Shown here: one piece after another, positions 15,401 to 21,818 of the stretch
How the letters are laid out: each line of letters begins with the position of its first letter
Position numbering within the stretch: the first letter of the stretch is position 1
Assembly (NCBI GenBank): GCA_027623235.1
Contig: JAQBVJ010000074.1
Span: 1-35,540 of the forward strand
Source: Planctomycetota bacterium
GTDB taxonomy: Bacteria > Planctomycetota > Planctomycetia > Planctomycetales > Planctomycetaceae
Length of the DNA stretch: 35,540 nt
Direction of reading: 5' to 3'
Program-made: the position numbers and the translations under genes
The notes under the pieces: model-generated
Seen by the model: only the letters and a program-made list of their open reading frames with translations
Told to the model about the DNA's origin: nothing
Database searches by the model: none

Positions 15401-15610
15401 GAGCATCCGGTTGTACCGACAGACGATATCGGTTGCCGTATAGCCCTCGGGGTGCCCGACGTGCAGCCCGTCGCCGGACGGGTAAGGGAACATGTCGAGG
15501 ACGTAAAACTTCTCGCGACCGTCCTCAAACCCGTCGACCTGAAACGTCGCGTTGTCCTTCCAGAACTGCTGCCATTTGGGCTCAATTCGCTGAGCGTCGT
15601 AGCGAGGCAT
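12461..15610 (-). CDS. leuS: Leucyl-tRNA synthetase with two repeat-encoded insertions
   Basis: At 1049 residues this class I synthetase is well above the usual bacterial length of about 860. It has the HIGH-type motif GDGLHVGHPEGYTATD near the N-terminus, the CP1 editing domain (YTTRPDTLFGATYMVV), WAGSCWYYLRFADP, the KMSKS loop (FKMSKSRGNVINPDH) and an anticodon-binding domain ending GRLVNFVAN. The extra length is partly explained by two 112-bp palindromic repeats read through in the same frame: residues about 295-332, just before the editing domain, and about 710-747, upstream of KMSKS. Both encode Ala/Glu/Gly/Ser-rich linkers beginning FN(G/A)EPEA and ending VASGS(A/G)LN. All core motifs are intact, so the enzyme is likely functional. 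Confidence 0.96.
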   Translation of the reverse strand: MPRYDAQRIEPKWQQFWKDNATFQVDGFEDGREKFYVLDMFPYPSGDGLHVGHPEGYTATDIVCRYNRMLGKQVLHPMGWDAFGLPAEDYAIKTGTHPAVTTYKNIETFRRQLQMLGFSYDWSREFATTDPDYYRWTQWIFLELFDTWYDAECEWTGPDGVQRTGRGRPISELPIPEDVAAQGEEAIRRFQDARRLAYQHFAPVNWCPALGTVLANEEVIDGKSDRGNHPVERVPLRQWMLRITAYGDRLISELDDLNWSESIKEMQRNWIGRSTGAEVDFFIGREVRGEGQGDSFNGEPEATPHAAEPAKDSGPAKSDTDAGAVASGSALNKQFASWKTGRADAGFPDEPGDDVLRIYTTRPDTLFGATYMVVAPEHPFVDRLTTPEQKVEVAEYVKKASLKSDLDRTELAKTKTGVFTGSYAINPVNGNETPIWVADYVLISYGTGAIMAVPGQDERDWEFAEVFDLPIIRTVQPPDDFDGKAYVGDGPAINSEFLNGLHIVDAKAKTLEFLDSEGTGKTAVNYRLRDWLFSRQRYWGEPFPIWHELDANGKETGLMRVDSAEELPVLLPEMAEFKPTGTPDPMLSKAPESWLHKTAEDGTKLKRETNTMPQWAGSCWYYLRFADPKNENAFVSPEAEKGWLPVDLYVGGAEHAVLHLLYARFWHKVLFDRGHVSTCEPFQRLVNQGMILGDLEFTGFALAHEAEHCSFNAEPEARTPMAEAENEGGSSGAGVSDAAVASGSGLNGETEAETIDWVSARNVEEKTDDDGNTARVEKSSGDRVSAVKLSPDQVEKKGENWVLKNDSSIIVDGRAFKMSKSRGNVINPDHVVKDYGADSLRMYEMFMGPLEQVKPWSMSGVEGVYRFLARVWRLVTDDRADEITLNPAIQDAPLNEDQERLLHKTIKAVTEDIEKLSFNTAISRMMEFTNGMSGQDVRPRAAIEPFVLLLSPFAPHIAEELWELLGKDTTLAYEPWPTFDESKIAEAEIEIPVQVNGKVRAKIRVPAGADNEAIEQAAKSNESIAGLLEGKTIRKVVVVPGRLVNFVAN
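13370..13481 (-). repeat. GTTTAAC-ended 112-bp palindromic repeat inside leuS, copy B
   Basis: The ends are GTTTAACCCGGAGCCAGAGG on the plus strand and the imperfect complement GCCTCCGGCTCGGCGTTAAAC on the far side. It is exactly 112 bp, as is copy A, and lies in the same orientation and reading phase. It encodes about residues 710-747 of LeuRS. Confidence 0.85.
14615..14726 (-). repeat. GTTTAAC-ended 112-bp palindromic repeat inside leuS, copy A
   Basis: The terminal inverted arms GTTTAACGCCGAGCCGGAGG and CCTCCGGCTCGCCGTTAAAC differ at one position. The interior contains TCCTTTGCTGGCTCG, shared exactly with the intergenic copy at 17002-17126. It encodes about residues 295-332 of LeuRS. Confidence 0.85.
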
Positions 15611-15670
15611 CTTGAATGTTCTCTTATTGCCGAGTTGTGTTTGTGGCTGATGTGACGGCGGCGGCGGATT

Positions 15671-15746
15671 TGAAACACAGAGGCACAGAGGTCACGGAGA
15701 GTGCCCGGATTAAGGAACTCCGTGTTCTCTGTGCCTCTGTGTTTCA
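15671..15746. repeat. Inverted repeat of CACAGAGGCACAGAG type
   Basis: TGAAACACAGAGGCACAGAG (15671-15690) has a perfect complement at 15727-15746, with the symmetry partly continuing inward (CACGGAG / CTCCGTG). It occupies the 334-bp gap (15611-15944) between leuS and the TolB-like gene. I see no gene in the rest of that gap. Confidence 0.75.
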
Positions 15747-15944
15747 TCCCGATCCTGGACGAAACTTCTATTCGAGCAGGACCGATCGAACCGCCACTGC
15801 GGGCCTGGTTCGCGTGTTCGTCGGCAAGTGTTGTTGAGTCTCGCGACGATTGCAACGAGCGGGAATTCGCCACGGAACCGGGTGCGAGACGGCTCGGGCG
15901 AGGAAACAACGCCTCGCCACTCCGGCTCGTCGCAGAAAAAAGAC

Positions 15945-16910
15945 TCACCGAGAGAACGCCGCTACGAAGACAATCTTCTTTCCATCGGGAGACCACGTTG
16001 CCACATCAGCGGCAAGGTTGTCCGGGATGCCGGGGACGAGTTCCGGTTTCGCGTCAGCTTCGGAAATCGCGAGCGTCACCAGTCGTTCCGGCTTCCGGCG
16101 GACGTCGGCGTACAACAGACGCGAGCCGTCCGGATGCCACGAAATTCGGCGTGCAGCGACGCCCGGCTGCACTTCCCGGTACTCGTTCTGGTTCAGGACC
16201 CCAACCTGTGCGATCAGGTATTTACCTTTCCGATCCCGTCCGGAAAACGCGATCGTGCTGCTGTCGGGAGACCAGGCAAACCCGACCTGGATGTTCGAAA
16301 ACAACGGCATTTCCAGAGCGAATTCCTCGTCCTCAACCATGTCGTAAACCTGCAGCTGGTTGTTGGTACTCCGGTTGAGGAAGGCGATCATTCTCCCATC
16401 CGGCGACCACGTGGCCGACCAGCCCTGCGGGTGCAACTGAATCCGGTCGGAACCGTTGGCCCGCATGACAAACGCACCAGCCCCGCTCAGCGTCGAACTG
16501 ACCAGACGGTGGCCACCCGGAGACCAGCTGGGTATCGCTCCGTCGCCCAGATTCTGTTGGGATCCTGGCTGGCCGGGTCCGTCGATACTAAGTCCCCGGG
16601 AGTCCTTCGCGGTGACGGGCAGTGAGGAAACCGGGATCGTCACGATGGCCGACTGTGCCGGTCCGCTTTCGTAAAACTGGCCTTTTGCCGAGCCGATGAT
16701 CATCACTTCCAGGGCAAGCGTTTTTCCATCGGGAGAAAACGCCGGCGAGCCCACCGAAGTATTATCCGGCACGAAATAAAGATCCCGGAAGCCCGTCCCG
16801 TCGGCGTTGACCTCGCAGATTTTCCGCGCGACCGCCTGAGCGTGCGCGAGCTGCCCGGAGAGCACAAAGACGGCAAGACTCAGCAGAATCGTCAGTCGAT
16901 GAGAAAACAT
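15945..16910 (-). CDS. Exported TolB-like beta-propeller (PD40/WD40-like) protein
   Basis: A 321-residue protein with a Sec signal peptide (MFSHRLTILLSLAVFVLSGQLAHAQA, probable cleavage after AQA) and six PD40-type blades: PAFSPDGKTLALEV, IPSWSPGGHRLV, ATWSPDGRMIAFL, FAWSPDSSTIAFSG, ISWHPDGSRLLYAD and ATWSPDGKKIVFVA. Such propellers mediate protein-protein contacts in the periplasm; in TolB they belong to the Tol-Pal system. No tol genes are adjacent, so it is not called TolB. The ATG at 16910 places the signal peptide at the N-terminus; an in-frame ATG at 16988 would add 26 residues in front of it. Confidence 0.85.
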   Translation of the reverse strand: MFSHRLTILLSLAVFVLSGQLAHAQAVARKICEVNADGTGFRDLYFVPDNTSVGSPAFSPDGKTLALEVMIIGSAKGQFYESGPAQSAIVTIPVSSLPVTAKDSRGLSIDGPGQPGSQQNLGDGAIPSWSPGGHRLVSSTLSGAGAFVMRANGSDRIQLHPQGWSATWSPDGRMIAFLNRSTNNQLQVYDMVEDEEFALEMPLFSNIQVGFAWSPDSSTIAFSGRDRKGKYLIAQVGVLNQNEYREVQPGVAARRISWHPDGSRLLYADVRRKPERLVTLAISEADAKPELVPGIPDNLAADVATWSPDGKKIVFVAAFSR

Positions 16911-17001
16911 TTCCGCCTCGGCCAGTGGGAGTCGCTTTGAGAATGATCCGGCAATCTGAACTGCCAGGCAGACATCTGCAAGAGACAAGTCAGAGCAGCC
17001 C

Positions 17002-17126
17002 GTTTAACCCGTAGCCGAAGTAACCCGTAGCCGAAGGCGAGGCTCATCCCGATCCCGACCCACTTGCCTGCACTTTCCTTTGCTGGCTCGACGATGCGGG
17101 TCCTTGCCTTCGGCGACGGGTTAAAC
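17002..17126. repeat. GTTTAAC-ended palindromic repeat, intergenic copy
   Basis: It has the same ends as the leuS copies (GTTTAACCCGTAGCCGAAG and CTTCGGCGACGGGTTAAAC) and shares TCCTTTGCTGGCTCG with leuS copy A. It carries an internal tandem duplication of 16 bp (TAACCCGTAGCCGAAG at 17005 and 17021). It fills most of the 376-bp gap between the divergent TolB-like and RlmI-like genes; no gene is seen there. Confidence 0.8.
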
Positions 17127-17286
17127 GGGCACTGGTGTCGGCGAGCCAGTCCGATCTCTGCGCGAGCCGACGTCCCACTGACGCCAATGCGACCTCAGCA
17201 GGATTGATTCCGACCCCGCATGGCGGTAATGAGCAGCCACGCCTCCAGCTTTTCGCGGGGCGCTGATCTTGTTTTTCGAGAGCCCA

Positions 17287-18594
17287 ATGCCACATCCCAA
17301 ACGACCGTACTCCCGCACTCCTCATCGCCGTCCCGTCGTGATGGACACAACTCAGCGGCCGCATGTCGAGCCGCTCGACGTCGCGCAGATTCCGTTCCTC
17401 GAAATCGGAGCACCGCTGCCTCAGCCGAATCTGTATCGCAAGCGGTTTCGGCAACCGCCGAACGGACTGCTTCCGGGACAGCTCGTTGGCGTGCGGACTC
17501 CGGACGGCAAGACGCTCGGCTTCGGGCTCTACAATCCCGTTTCGGAAATGGCCGTGCGGATGCTCACGTGGGGCGAGAGTCCTCCCGATGAAGCCTTGTG
17601 GGATGAGCGACTGCGAGCGGCGATCGACCTGCGCGACACCACGTTGAAACTCGGCGATGTCACGGATGCCTGCCGGCTCGTGCATGCCGAGGGCGATCTG
17701 CTGTCCGGCTTCGTCGCGGACCAGTACGCCGACGTGATCTCCGTCGAGGCTTTTTCACTGGGCATGTTTCAGCGGGCCGAGTCGCTCGCCAGGCGGCTCT
17801 GCGAACTGCGTGGCGCGAAGCACTGGCTTGTCCGAACGAGCCCTCATTCGGAAACGCAGGAAGGCTACGACGCGGAACCGCTGCGTTCCGAATCGTTGCC
17901 AAACAGCGTCACCGTTCAGGAATTCGGCACGCGCTTCAAAGTTCGCTTCGAGGGCGGGCACAAGACCGGCTTCTTCTGCGACCAGCGGGACAACCGCAAA
18001 CGGCTCGCCGAGTTCTGCGAGGGCAAATCGGTTCTCGACCTGTGCTGCTACACCGGCGGGTTTGCCATTCAGGCCAAAGTGCTCGGCAAAGCGGCCGACG
18101 TGACCGGCGTCGAAATCGACGAGCAACCGCTCGAGCTGGCGAAAGAAAACGCCAACCTCAACCAGGCGCGAATCAACTTCGTGAACGCCGACGCGTTCGC
18201 CTACATGCGCGACATGCTGCAGAACGGCCGGCAGTACGACGTCGTGGTGCTCGACCCACCGAAGCTCATTCGCAACCGCGAGGAAATTGAAGACGGCACG
18301 CGGCTTCACTTCGACTTCAACCGCCTGGCGATGCGGCTCGTCAAACCGGGCGGACTGTTCATGACGTGCAGTTGTGCTGGCCTGCTTTCTCACGAGGAGT
18401 TCAACAAGCTGCTGTGTTCCGCCGCCAGACAGGCCGGTCCGCCCGAGCCCGGTTCCGAAAACACCGAGCGACCGCGACACCTGCCTCGTCAGATGCAGAT
18501 CATCGAGCGAACCGGAGCCGGCGGCGACCACCCGATCTCCGGCAACTGCCCCGAGTCGGAGTACCTGAAAGCCGTCTGGATGCGAATGCTGTAG
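17287..18594 (+). CDS. Class I rRNA methyltransferase, RlmI-like (SAM-dependent, m5C type)
   Basis: A 435-residue protein with an N-terminal PUA-like region and a C-terminal Rossmann methyltransferase domain. Motifs (numbered from this start) are HKTGFFCDQRDNR (225-237), the SAM loop VLDLCCYTGGFAIQA (249-263), GVEIDEQPLELA (274-285) and DVVVLDPPK (318-326), followed by MTCSCAGLLS. This is the pattern of RlmI, which makes m5C in 23S rRNA; the exact target base is not shown by sequence. The ATG at 17287 is preferred over a TTG at 17269. It is slightly longer than E. coli RlmI (396 residues), mainly from an N-terminal tail and an insert near the C-terminus. Confidence 0.9.
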   Translation: MPHPKRPYSRTPHRRPVVMDTTQRPHVEPLDVAQIPFLEIGAPLPQPNLYRKRFRQPPNGLLPGQLVGVRTPDGKTLGFGLYNPVSEMAVRMLTWGESPPDEALWDERLRAAIDLRDTTLKLGDVTDACRLVHAEGDLLSGFVADQYADVISVEAFSLGMFQRAESLARRLCELRGAKHWLVRTSPHSETQEGYDAEPLRSESLPNSVTVQEFGTRFKVRFEGGHKTGFFCDQRDNRKRLAEFCEGKSVLDLCCYTGGFAIQAKVLGKAADVTGVEIDEQPLELAKENANLNQARINFVNADAFAYMRDMLQNGRQYDVVVLDPPKLIRNREEIEDGTRLHFDFNRLAMRLVKPGGLFMTCSCAGLLSHEEFNKLLCSAARQAGPPEPGSENTERPRHLPRQMQIIERTGAGGDHPISGNCPESEYLKAVWMRML

Positions 18595-18621
18595 GGTGGG
18601 CCGAGCAAAGCGAGCCCCACC
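18595..18621. repeat. Short GGTGGG/CCCACC repeat
   Basis: GGTGGG and CCCACC flank a 15-base GC-rich core immediately after the rlmI-like stop codon. It looks like a small dispersed intergenic repeat. It may act as a weak transcript hairpin, but no T-run follows. Confidence 0.45.
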
Positions 18622-18651
18622 AGCCGCGCGTCCCTGGACTGCCTCCGATCC

Positions 18652-19776
18652 ATGCCGACTCGATCCGCCTACATCCACGTTCCCTTCTGCGTTCATCGCT
18701 GCGGCTACTGCGACTTCACGCTCGTCGCCGGTCGCGATGAGCTCATGGGCGATTTCCTCAAAGCGATCGAGATTGAGCTTTCGCACGTCGAGGGACGACC
18801 GGTTCTCGACACGCTGTTTTTCGGGGGAGGCACGCCGACTCAGTTGCCGCCGGATCTGCTGAGGCAACTCATCGAGCTGATCCGGTCGAAGTTCGATCTC
18901 GCTTCTGATGCCGAGTTCTCCGTTGAAGGAAATCCGGCCGACCTGTCCGACGCGACGCTCGATGTTCTCGTGGAGGCGGGCGTCAATCGGCTGAGCCTGG
19001 GAGCTCAGTCGTTTGACGATGCCACGCTGAAAATGCTGGAGCGGGATCATCGTGGCTCAGACATCGCCGACTGCCTCGCGCGGGCTCGCGAGCGGATTCC
19101 AAACATCTCGCTCGACCTGATCTTCGCCGTGCCCGGTCAGTCGCTGGAGCTGTGGCGGTCGACGCTCGACGAAGCGATCCAACTTGAGCCGACGCACCTT
19201 TCAACCTACGGCCTGACGTTTGAAAAAGGGACGGCGTTCTGGACGCGGCGCGAGCACGGTGACCTGACGCAGGCCGATGAGGAACTTGAGCGGGACATGT
19301 ACGGCCTGGCGATGGATGTGCTCGACGAGGCCGGGTTGGCTCAGTACGAAATCTCCAGCTTCGCCCGGCCCGGCTTCCGCAGCCGGCACAACCAGGTCTA
19401 CTGGAACGGCGGCGACTTCTTCGGCTTCGGCCCCGGCGCGGCGAGCTACCAGCACGGCCGCCGCATCCTCAACCACCGCAGCGTGACGACGTGGCTGAAG
19501 CGGGTTCTCGCCGGCGAATCCGGAGTCGGAGAAACCGAAGAACTGTCCCCCGAAGACCGCGCCCGGGAACTACTGGTCCTGGGCCTCCGGCAGACGGACG
19601 GGATCGAGGCCTGCGAATTCGAACGACGATCCGGCATCGAACTGCAGACACTGGTCGGAGAATCGATCGAGCGGCTGGTCAAACAAAACCTGCTCGAGCA
19701 CGCCAACAACCGAATCCGCCTCACCCGGGAAGGCCGCTTCCTGGCCGACTCGGTCGCTGGCGAACTCCTGGTTTAA
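18652..19776 (+). CDS. hemW: Radical SAM heme chaperone HemW (coproporphyrinogen-oxidase-like)
   Basis: The 374-residue radical SAM protein begins SAYIHVPFCVHRCGYCDF, with the CxxxCxxC cluster ligands Cys13, Cys17 and Cys20 followed by Asp-Phe, as in HemW. Other family motifs are LFFGGGTPTQLPPDLL, SVEGNPADL, GVNRLSLGAQSFDD, SLDLIFAVPGQ, STYGLTFEKGTAF, AQYEISSFARPGFRSRHNQVYW and FGFGPGAASY. HemW binds heme and delivers it to respiratory proteins rather than oxidising coproporphyrinogen; the distinction from HemN rests on the CxxxCxxC-D-F pattern and length. It starts 57 bp after the methyltransferase gene, so co-transcription is likely. Confidence 0.93.
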   Translation: MPTRSAYIHVPFCVHRCGYCDFTLVAGRDELMGDFLKAIEIELSHVEGRPVLDTLFFGGGTPTQLPPDLLRQLIELIRSKFDLASDAEFSVEGNPADLSDATLDVLVEAGVNRLSLGAQSFDDATLKMLERDHRGSDIADCLARARERIPNISLDLIFAVPGQSLELWRSTLDEAIQLEPTHLSTYGLTFEKGTAFWTRREHGDLTQADEELERDMYGLAMDVLDEAGLAQYEISSFARPGFRSRHNQVYWNGGDFFGFGPGAASYQHGRRILNHRSVTTWLKRVLAGESGVGETEELSPEDRARELLVLGLRQTDGIEACEFERRSGIELQTLVGESIERLVKQNLLEHANNRIRLTREGRFLADSVAGELLV

Positions 19777-19874
19777 GAACGCCGTTAAGAGATTTCTTGA
19801 CCCGCCGACACATCGACCAGATAGTGTGAGAAACTCCTCCCGTACCTAACGACACTTTTGTCGCATGAAATCCC

Positions 19875-19881
19875 GTTAGCC
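19875..19881 (+). other. Cassette 5' boundary (attC R'-like GTTAGCC)
   Basis: GTTAGCC lies 14 bp before the ACP-like start. Its last six bases (TTAGCC) are the exact complement of GGCTAA at 20263, the relation expected between the first bases of an integrated integron cassette and its own attC R'' core. ACCTAAC at 19844-19850 could be the upstream R'' core, but the 38-bp span is short for an attC. Confidence 0.4.
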
Positions 19882-19895
19882 GCTCGAGAATCGAT

Positions 19896-20268
19896 GTGAC
19901 TGTTTCGTCGCGTACGCCTGAAGGTTTTCCGAGCCACTGCCCGTTGTGCGGAGCAGACACGAACCTTGAGTTCTCTGGCCCCGCCGGCGATGCGCCGTGC
20001 CCGAACTGCGGTCACCTGGTGTGGAAGTCGGCCCGATTGCTTGATCAATTCCAACACGTCTTGTCGGAGATACTGTCCGTTCCCGCACATGAAATCAGTC
20101 CCCAGACTTTTTCTCGATGACTTTCGTGCCGATTCTCTCGACGTTGTTGAGTTGGTCATGGCATTTGAGGATGAATTCGCCGTTACAATTCCCGATGACG
20201 ATTACGAGCGTATTCGTACAATTGGCGACGCTGTGCGGTACATCGAGCGGCGGCAACGCGACGGCTAA
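19896..20268 (+). pseudogene. Zinc-ribbon/acyl carrier protein fusion, frameshifted
   Basis: The first frame (GTG at 19896) encodes CPLCGADTNLEFSG and then CPNCGHLVWKS, a four-cysteine zinc ribbon, followed by the first ACP helix (FQHVLSEILSVPAHEISPQT). The remainder of the ACP, FLDDFRADSLDVVELVMAFE to GDAVRYIERR, is in the next frame to 20268. It keeps the ADSL motif whose Ser would take 4'-phosphopantetheine. The switch falls at a T5 run (20108-20112). One extra T, or loss of two bases, would explain it, so this may be a decayed gene, a sequence error, or less likely programmed frameshifting. The stop codon lies inside the GGCTAAC cassette core. No acyl-transfer partner is adjacent. Confidence 0.75.
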
Positions 20269-20332
20269 CATCGTCTGGCTGCTGAGTTGCGGCATCCAGC
20301 GCGGGCAGTGACGGTCGTGCCAACCGTTGGGC
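20263..20332 (+). repeat. attC-like recombination site (candidate)
   Basis: R''-like GGCTAAC (20263-20269) and R'-like GTTGGGC (20326-20332, fitting GTTRRRY) bound a 70-bp partly self-complementary segment (TGGC/GCCA and CTGC/GCAG inner matches). R'' contains the stop codon of the preceding gene, and the next gene starts 10 bp after R', as in integron arrays. Confidence 0.45.
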
Positions 20333-20342
20333 GAGCGACTTT

Positions 20343-20603
20343 ATGACCAATGAATCCCGACAAGCGAAGAACGAGGTCACGCCTTCCGTCACCGGTGGCG
20401 TTGTACTCACCGCGGGCTCATTCCTTTTCCTGGCGTTGCTGATTTACCACGGCATGGACCTCGCGATGCACTTCGACGATGTCCCGGTAGGGCCACGAGC
20501 GCTCTTTTGCGGGCTTGTGTTTATGGAGTTGTTTTTTACGTGTGTTTTCGGATACGGCGCGTTTTGGCATTTCCGTGGTGTGAAGCAGTCGGACGACCAA
20601 TAA
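20343..20603 (+). CDS. Small two-helix membrane protein, unknown
   Basis: An 86-residue protein with two hydrophobic segments (about 20-36, VVLTAGSFLFLALLIYH, and about 53-75, ALFCGLVFMELFFTCVFGYGAFW) and short polar ends. No family is recognised. Its DNA is visibly more AT-rich than the flanking core genes (e.g. 20517-20550). It is bounded by GTTGGGC 10 bp upstream and GCCCAAC 25 bp downstream, which are exact complements, as expected for an integron gene cassette. Acquisition by transfer is therefore plausible. Confidence 0.65.
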   Translation: MTNESRQAKNEVTPSVTGGVVLTAGSFLFLALLIYHGMDLAMHFDDVPVGPRALFCGLVFMELFFTCVFGYGAFWHFRGVKQSDDQ

Positions 20604-20628
20604 GACCTGCTACGCCTGTCATATGCCC

Positions 20629-20686
20629 GCCCAACGCTGCACGAGCCGCAGTCCGGCATCCATGCCGAATCGCCTTAAACTTTGGG
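20629..20686 (+). repeat. Second attC-like site (candidate, degenerate)
   Basis: It begins with GCCCAAC, a perfect RYYYAAC core, and ends with TTTGGGC, which differs from GTTGGGC only in its first base. A central hairpin CGGCAT-CC-ATGCCG (20655-20668) is present. The arms between core and hairpin pair poorly. I see no further cassette core downstream. Confidence 0.35.
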
Positions 20687-20736
20687 CAACGGCCCACCAT
20701 CTGGTAACCTGAAACGTCACGTCTGATCCTGCAACG

Positions 20737-20910
20737 CGCTGGGTGGCCCGCCCAGAATGGGCGGGTCTCGAAGCGACGGGATGTCTCATCATGCGTGCTC
20801 GATCAAAGTGAGTCGGTTGAGTTTTTCGGAAGCTGAGGATGCGGCATCCTGTGCCTGCGGTACCCAACCATTCTGGTCGGGACGCCCAGCGGCATTCATG
20901 CCACCCAGCG
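20737..20910. repeat. 174-bp palindromic intergenic element
   Basis: The terminal arms CGCTGGGTGGC (20737-20747) and GCCACCCAGCG (20900-20910) are perfect complements. Inside are a hairpin CCCGCCCA-GAA-TGGGCGGG (20747-20765) and a near-complement of its left half at 20868-20880. The gap 20604-21023 holds this element and the attC-like site; no gene is supported. Confidence 0.65.
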
Positions 20911-21023
20911 TTCCTTCTTTATTGATCGCGGGTTCTGCCGTTAGAATCGTCCCGTCAGGCCACGCGTTCCGGTTCCGTCGAGGGGCGGCGGCGGCCGTGC
21001 ATCCCGTAAAGCGACTCCACGAA

Positions 21024-21275
21024 ATGGCGATCGACAGCTCAACTGACCCGACACAAAAACAGGGGCAGTACCTGGCGTTCATTTATTACTACACGAAAAT
21101 CATGGGGCTGCCGCCTGCTGAGTCCGACATGCAGCGGTACTTTCACGTGTCGCCTCCGGCCGTTCACAGCATGGTTGTCACACTCAGCGATCGCGGATTC
21201 ATTTCGCGCGAACCGGGCCGTGCGCGGTCAATCCGTCTGGCAATTGATCGAGAGCGGATTCCGGACCTTGAGTAA
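21024..21275 (+). CDS. Stand-alone LexA-type winged-helix DNA-binding protein
   Basis: The 83-residue protein matches the N-terminal DNA-binding domain of LexA: GQYLAFIYYYTKIMGLPPAE, a recognition helix region VSPPAVHSMVVTLSDRGFI and the wing REPGRARSIRLAI. The self-cleaving peptidase domain is absent, so RecA-dependent autocleavage cannot regulate it. Full LexA proteins are about 200 residues. The ATG at 21024 was chosen because similarity begins there; the open frame extends upstream to 20757 through repeat DNA. It may be a small transcriptional regulator; targets are unknown. It lies in the accessory-like stretch between hemW and the VWA gene. Confidence 0.8.
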   Translation: MAIDSSTDPTQKQGQYLAFIYYYTKIMGLPPAESDMQRYFHVSPPAVHSMVVTLSDRGFISREPGRARSIRLAIDRERIPDLE

Positions 21276-21284
21276 CAACTCAGC

Positions 21285-21770
21285 TTGAACAATGTTTGGC
21301 CACTCGAAGTGATTCGAACAAAATACTCTCTTGCTGATTTTGAGTCCGCACGAGACGGCATCTATCCCGGTCCCGATCTGGAGTGGTTTGCCGTCGATTC
21401 GCTTGGCTACGTGGGTGCCTTCTGCAGCGCTGGCGACGGGCTGGTTCCTTCGACGGTCTTCGCATCCTGGGAACTCTTTAACCGAACGCTCGATATGGTC
21501 GCCGCGTTGCCTCGGATCGGGGACGCTGACTGGGTCGTGGACAAGCCGCCGCGATTTGTCACCTGGGAGGTTTGGGCGTGCGCGGGATTATTCGCGTTTG
21601 ACTGGCAGCCTTCGCCAGGACTCACATCGCCGAATCTGCGCTACGGACTGTTTGCGGTTCCCACTCGCCCTTTACTGGCCGCGGATTTACCGGAGGAAGT
21701 CGCTGAGTACATCTCGGGGACCCGATTCGAATCGCTGGAGTTTGCCTCATCCAGAGGCGTCTCGCTGTGA
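21285..21770 (+). CDS. Hypothetical protein, unknown family
   Basis: A 161-residue soluble protein starting at a TTG 9 bp after the LexA-like stop; no ATG or GTG is available near the start of this frame. It is rich in aromatic residues (GPDLEWFAVDSLGYVGAFCS near the N-terminus; RFVTWEVWACAGLFAFDWQP in the middle) with no signal peptide. I do not recognise a family with confidence. The tight spacing suggests translation together with the LexA-like gene. Confidence 0.65.
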   Translation: MNNVWPLEVIRTKYSLADFESARDGIYPGPDLEWFAVDSLGYVGAFCSAGDGLVPSTVFASWELFNRTLDMVAALPRIGDADWVVDKPPRFVTWEVWACAGLFAFDWQPSPGLTSPNLRYGLFAVPTRPLLAADLPEEVAEYISGTRFESLEFASSRGVSL

Positions 21771-21818
21771 TCTGCGGCCGGCACGAATAGCCCGAAGCCG
21801 GGGCCGGAATCGGCTGGA

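Noticed and set aside
14749..15996. 415-residue minus-strand frame overlapping the leuS start
   Set aside because: Ser/Arg-rich out-of-frame reading of leuS and of the CACAGAG repeat upstream.
17755..19050. 431-residue minus-strand frame opposite the RlmI-like and hemW genes
   Set aside because: Overlaps two clear genes of known families and has no domain of its own.
19844..19881. ACCTAAC…GTTAGCC as a complete attC upstream of the ACP-like gene
   Set aside because: The 38-bp span is shorter than known attC sites; only the GTTAGCC boundary is kept as a candidate.
5418..21149. Other CACGTG sites (e.g. 5418, 16408, 17565, 21144)
   Set aside because: They lack the flanking GTTn/nAAC arms, so they are not counted as parS.
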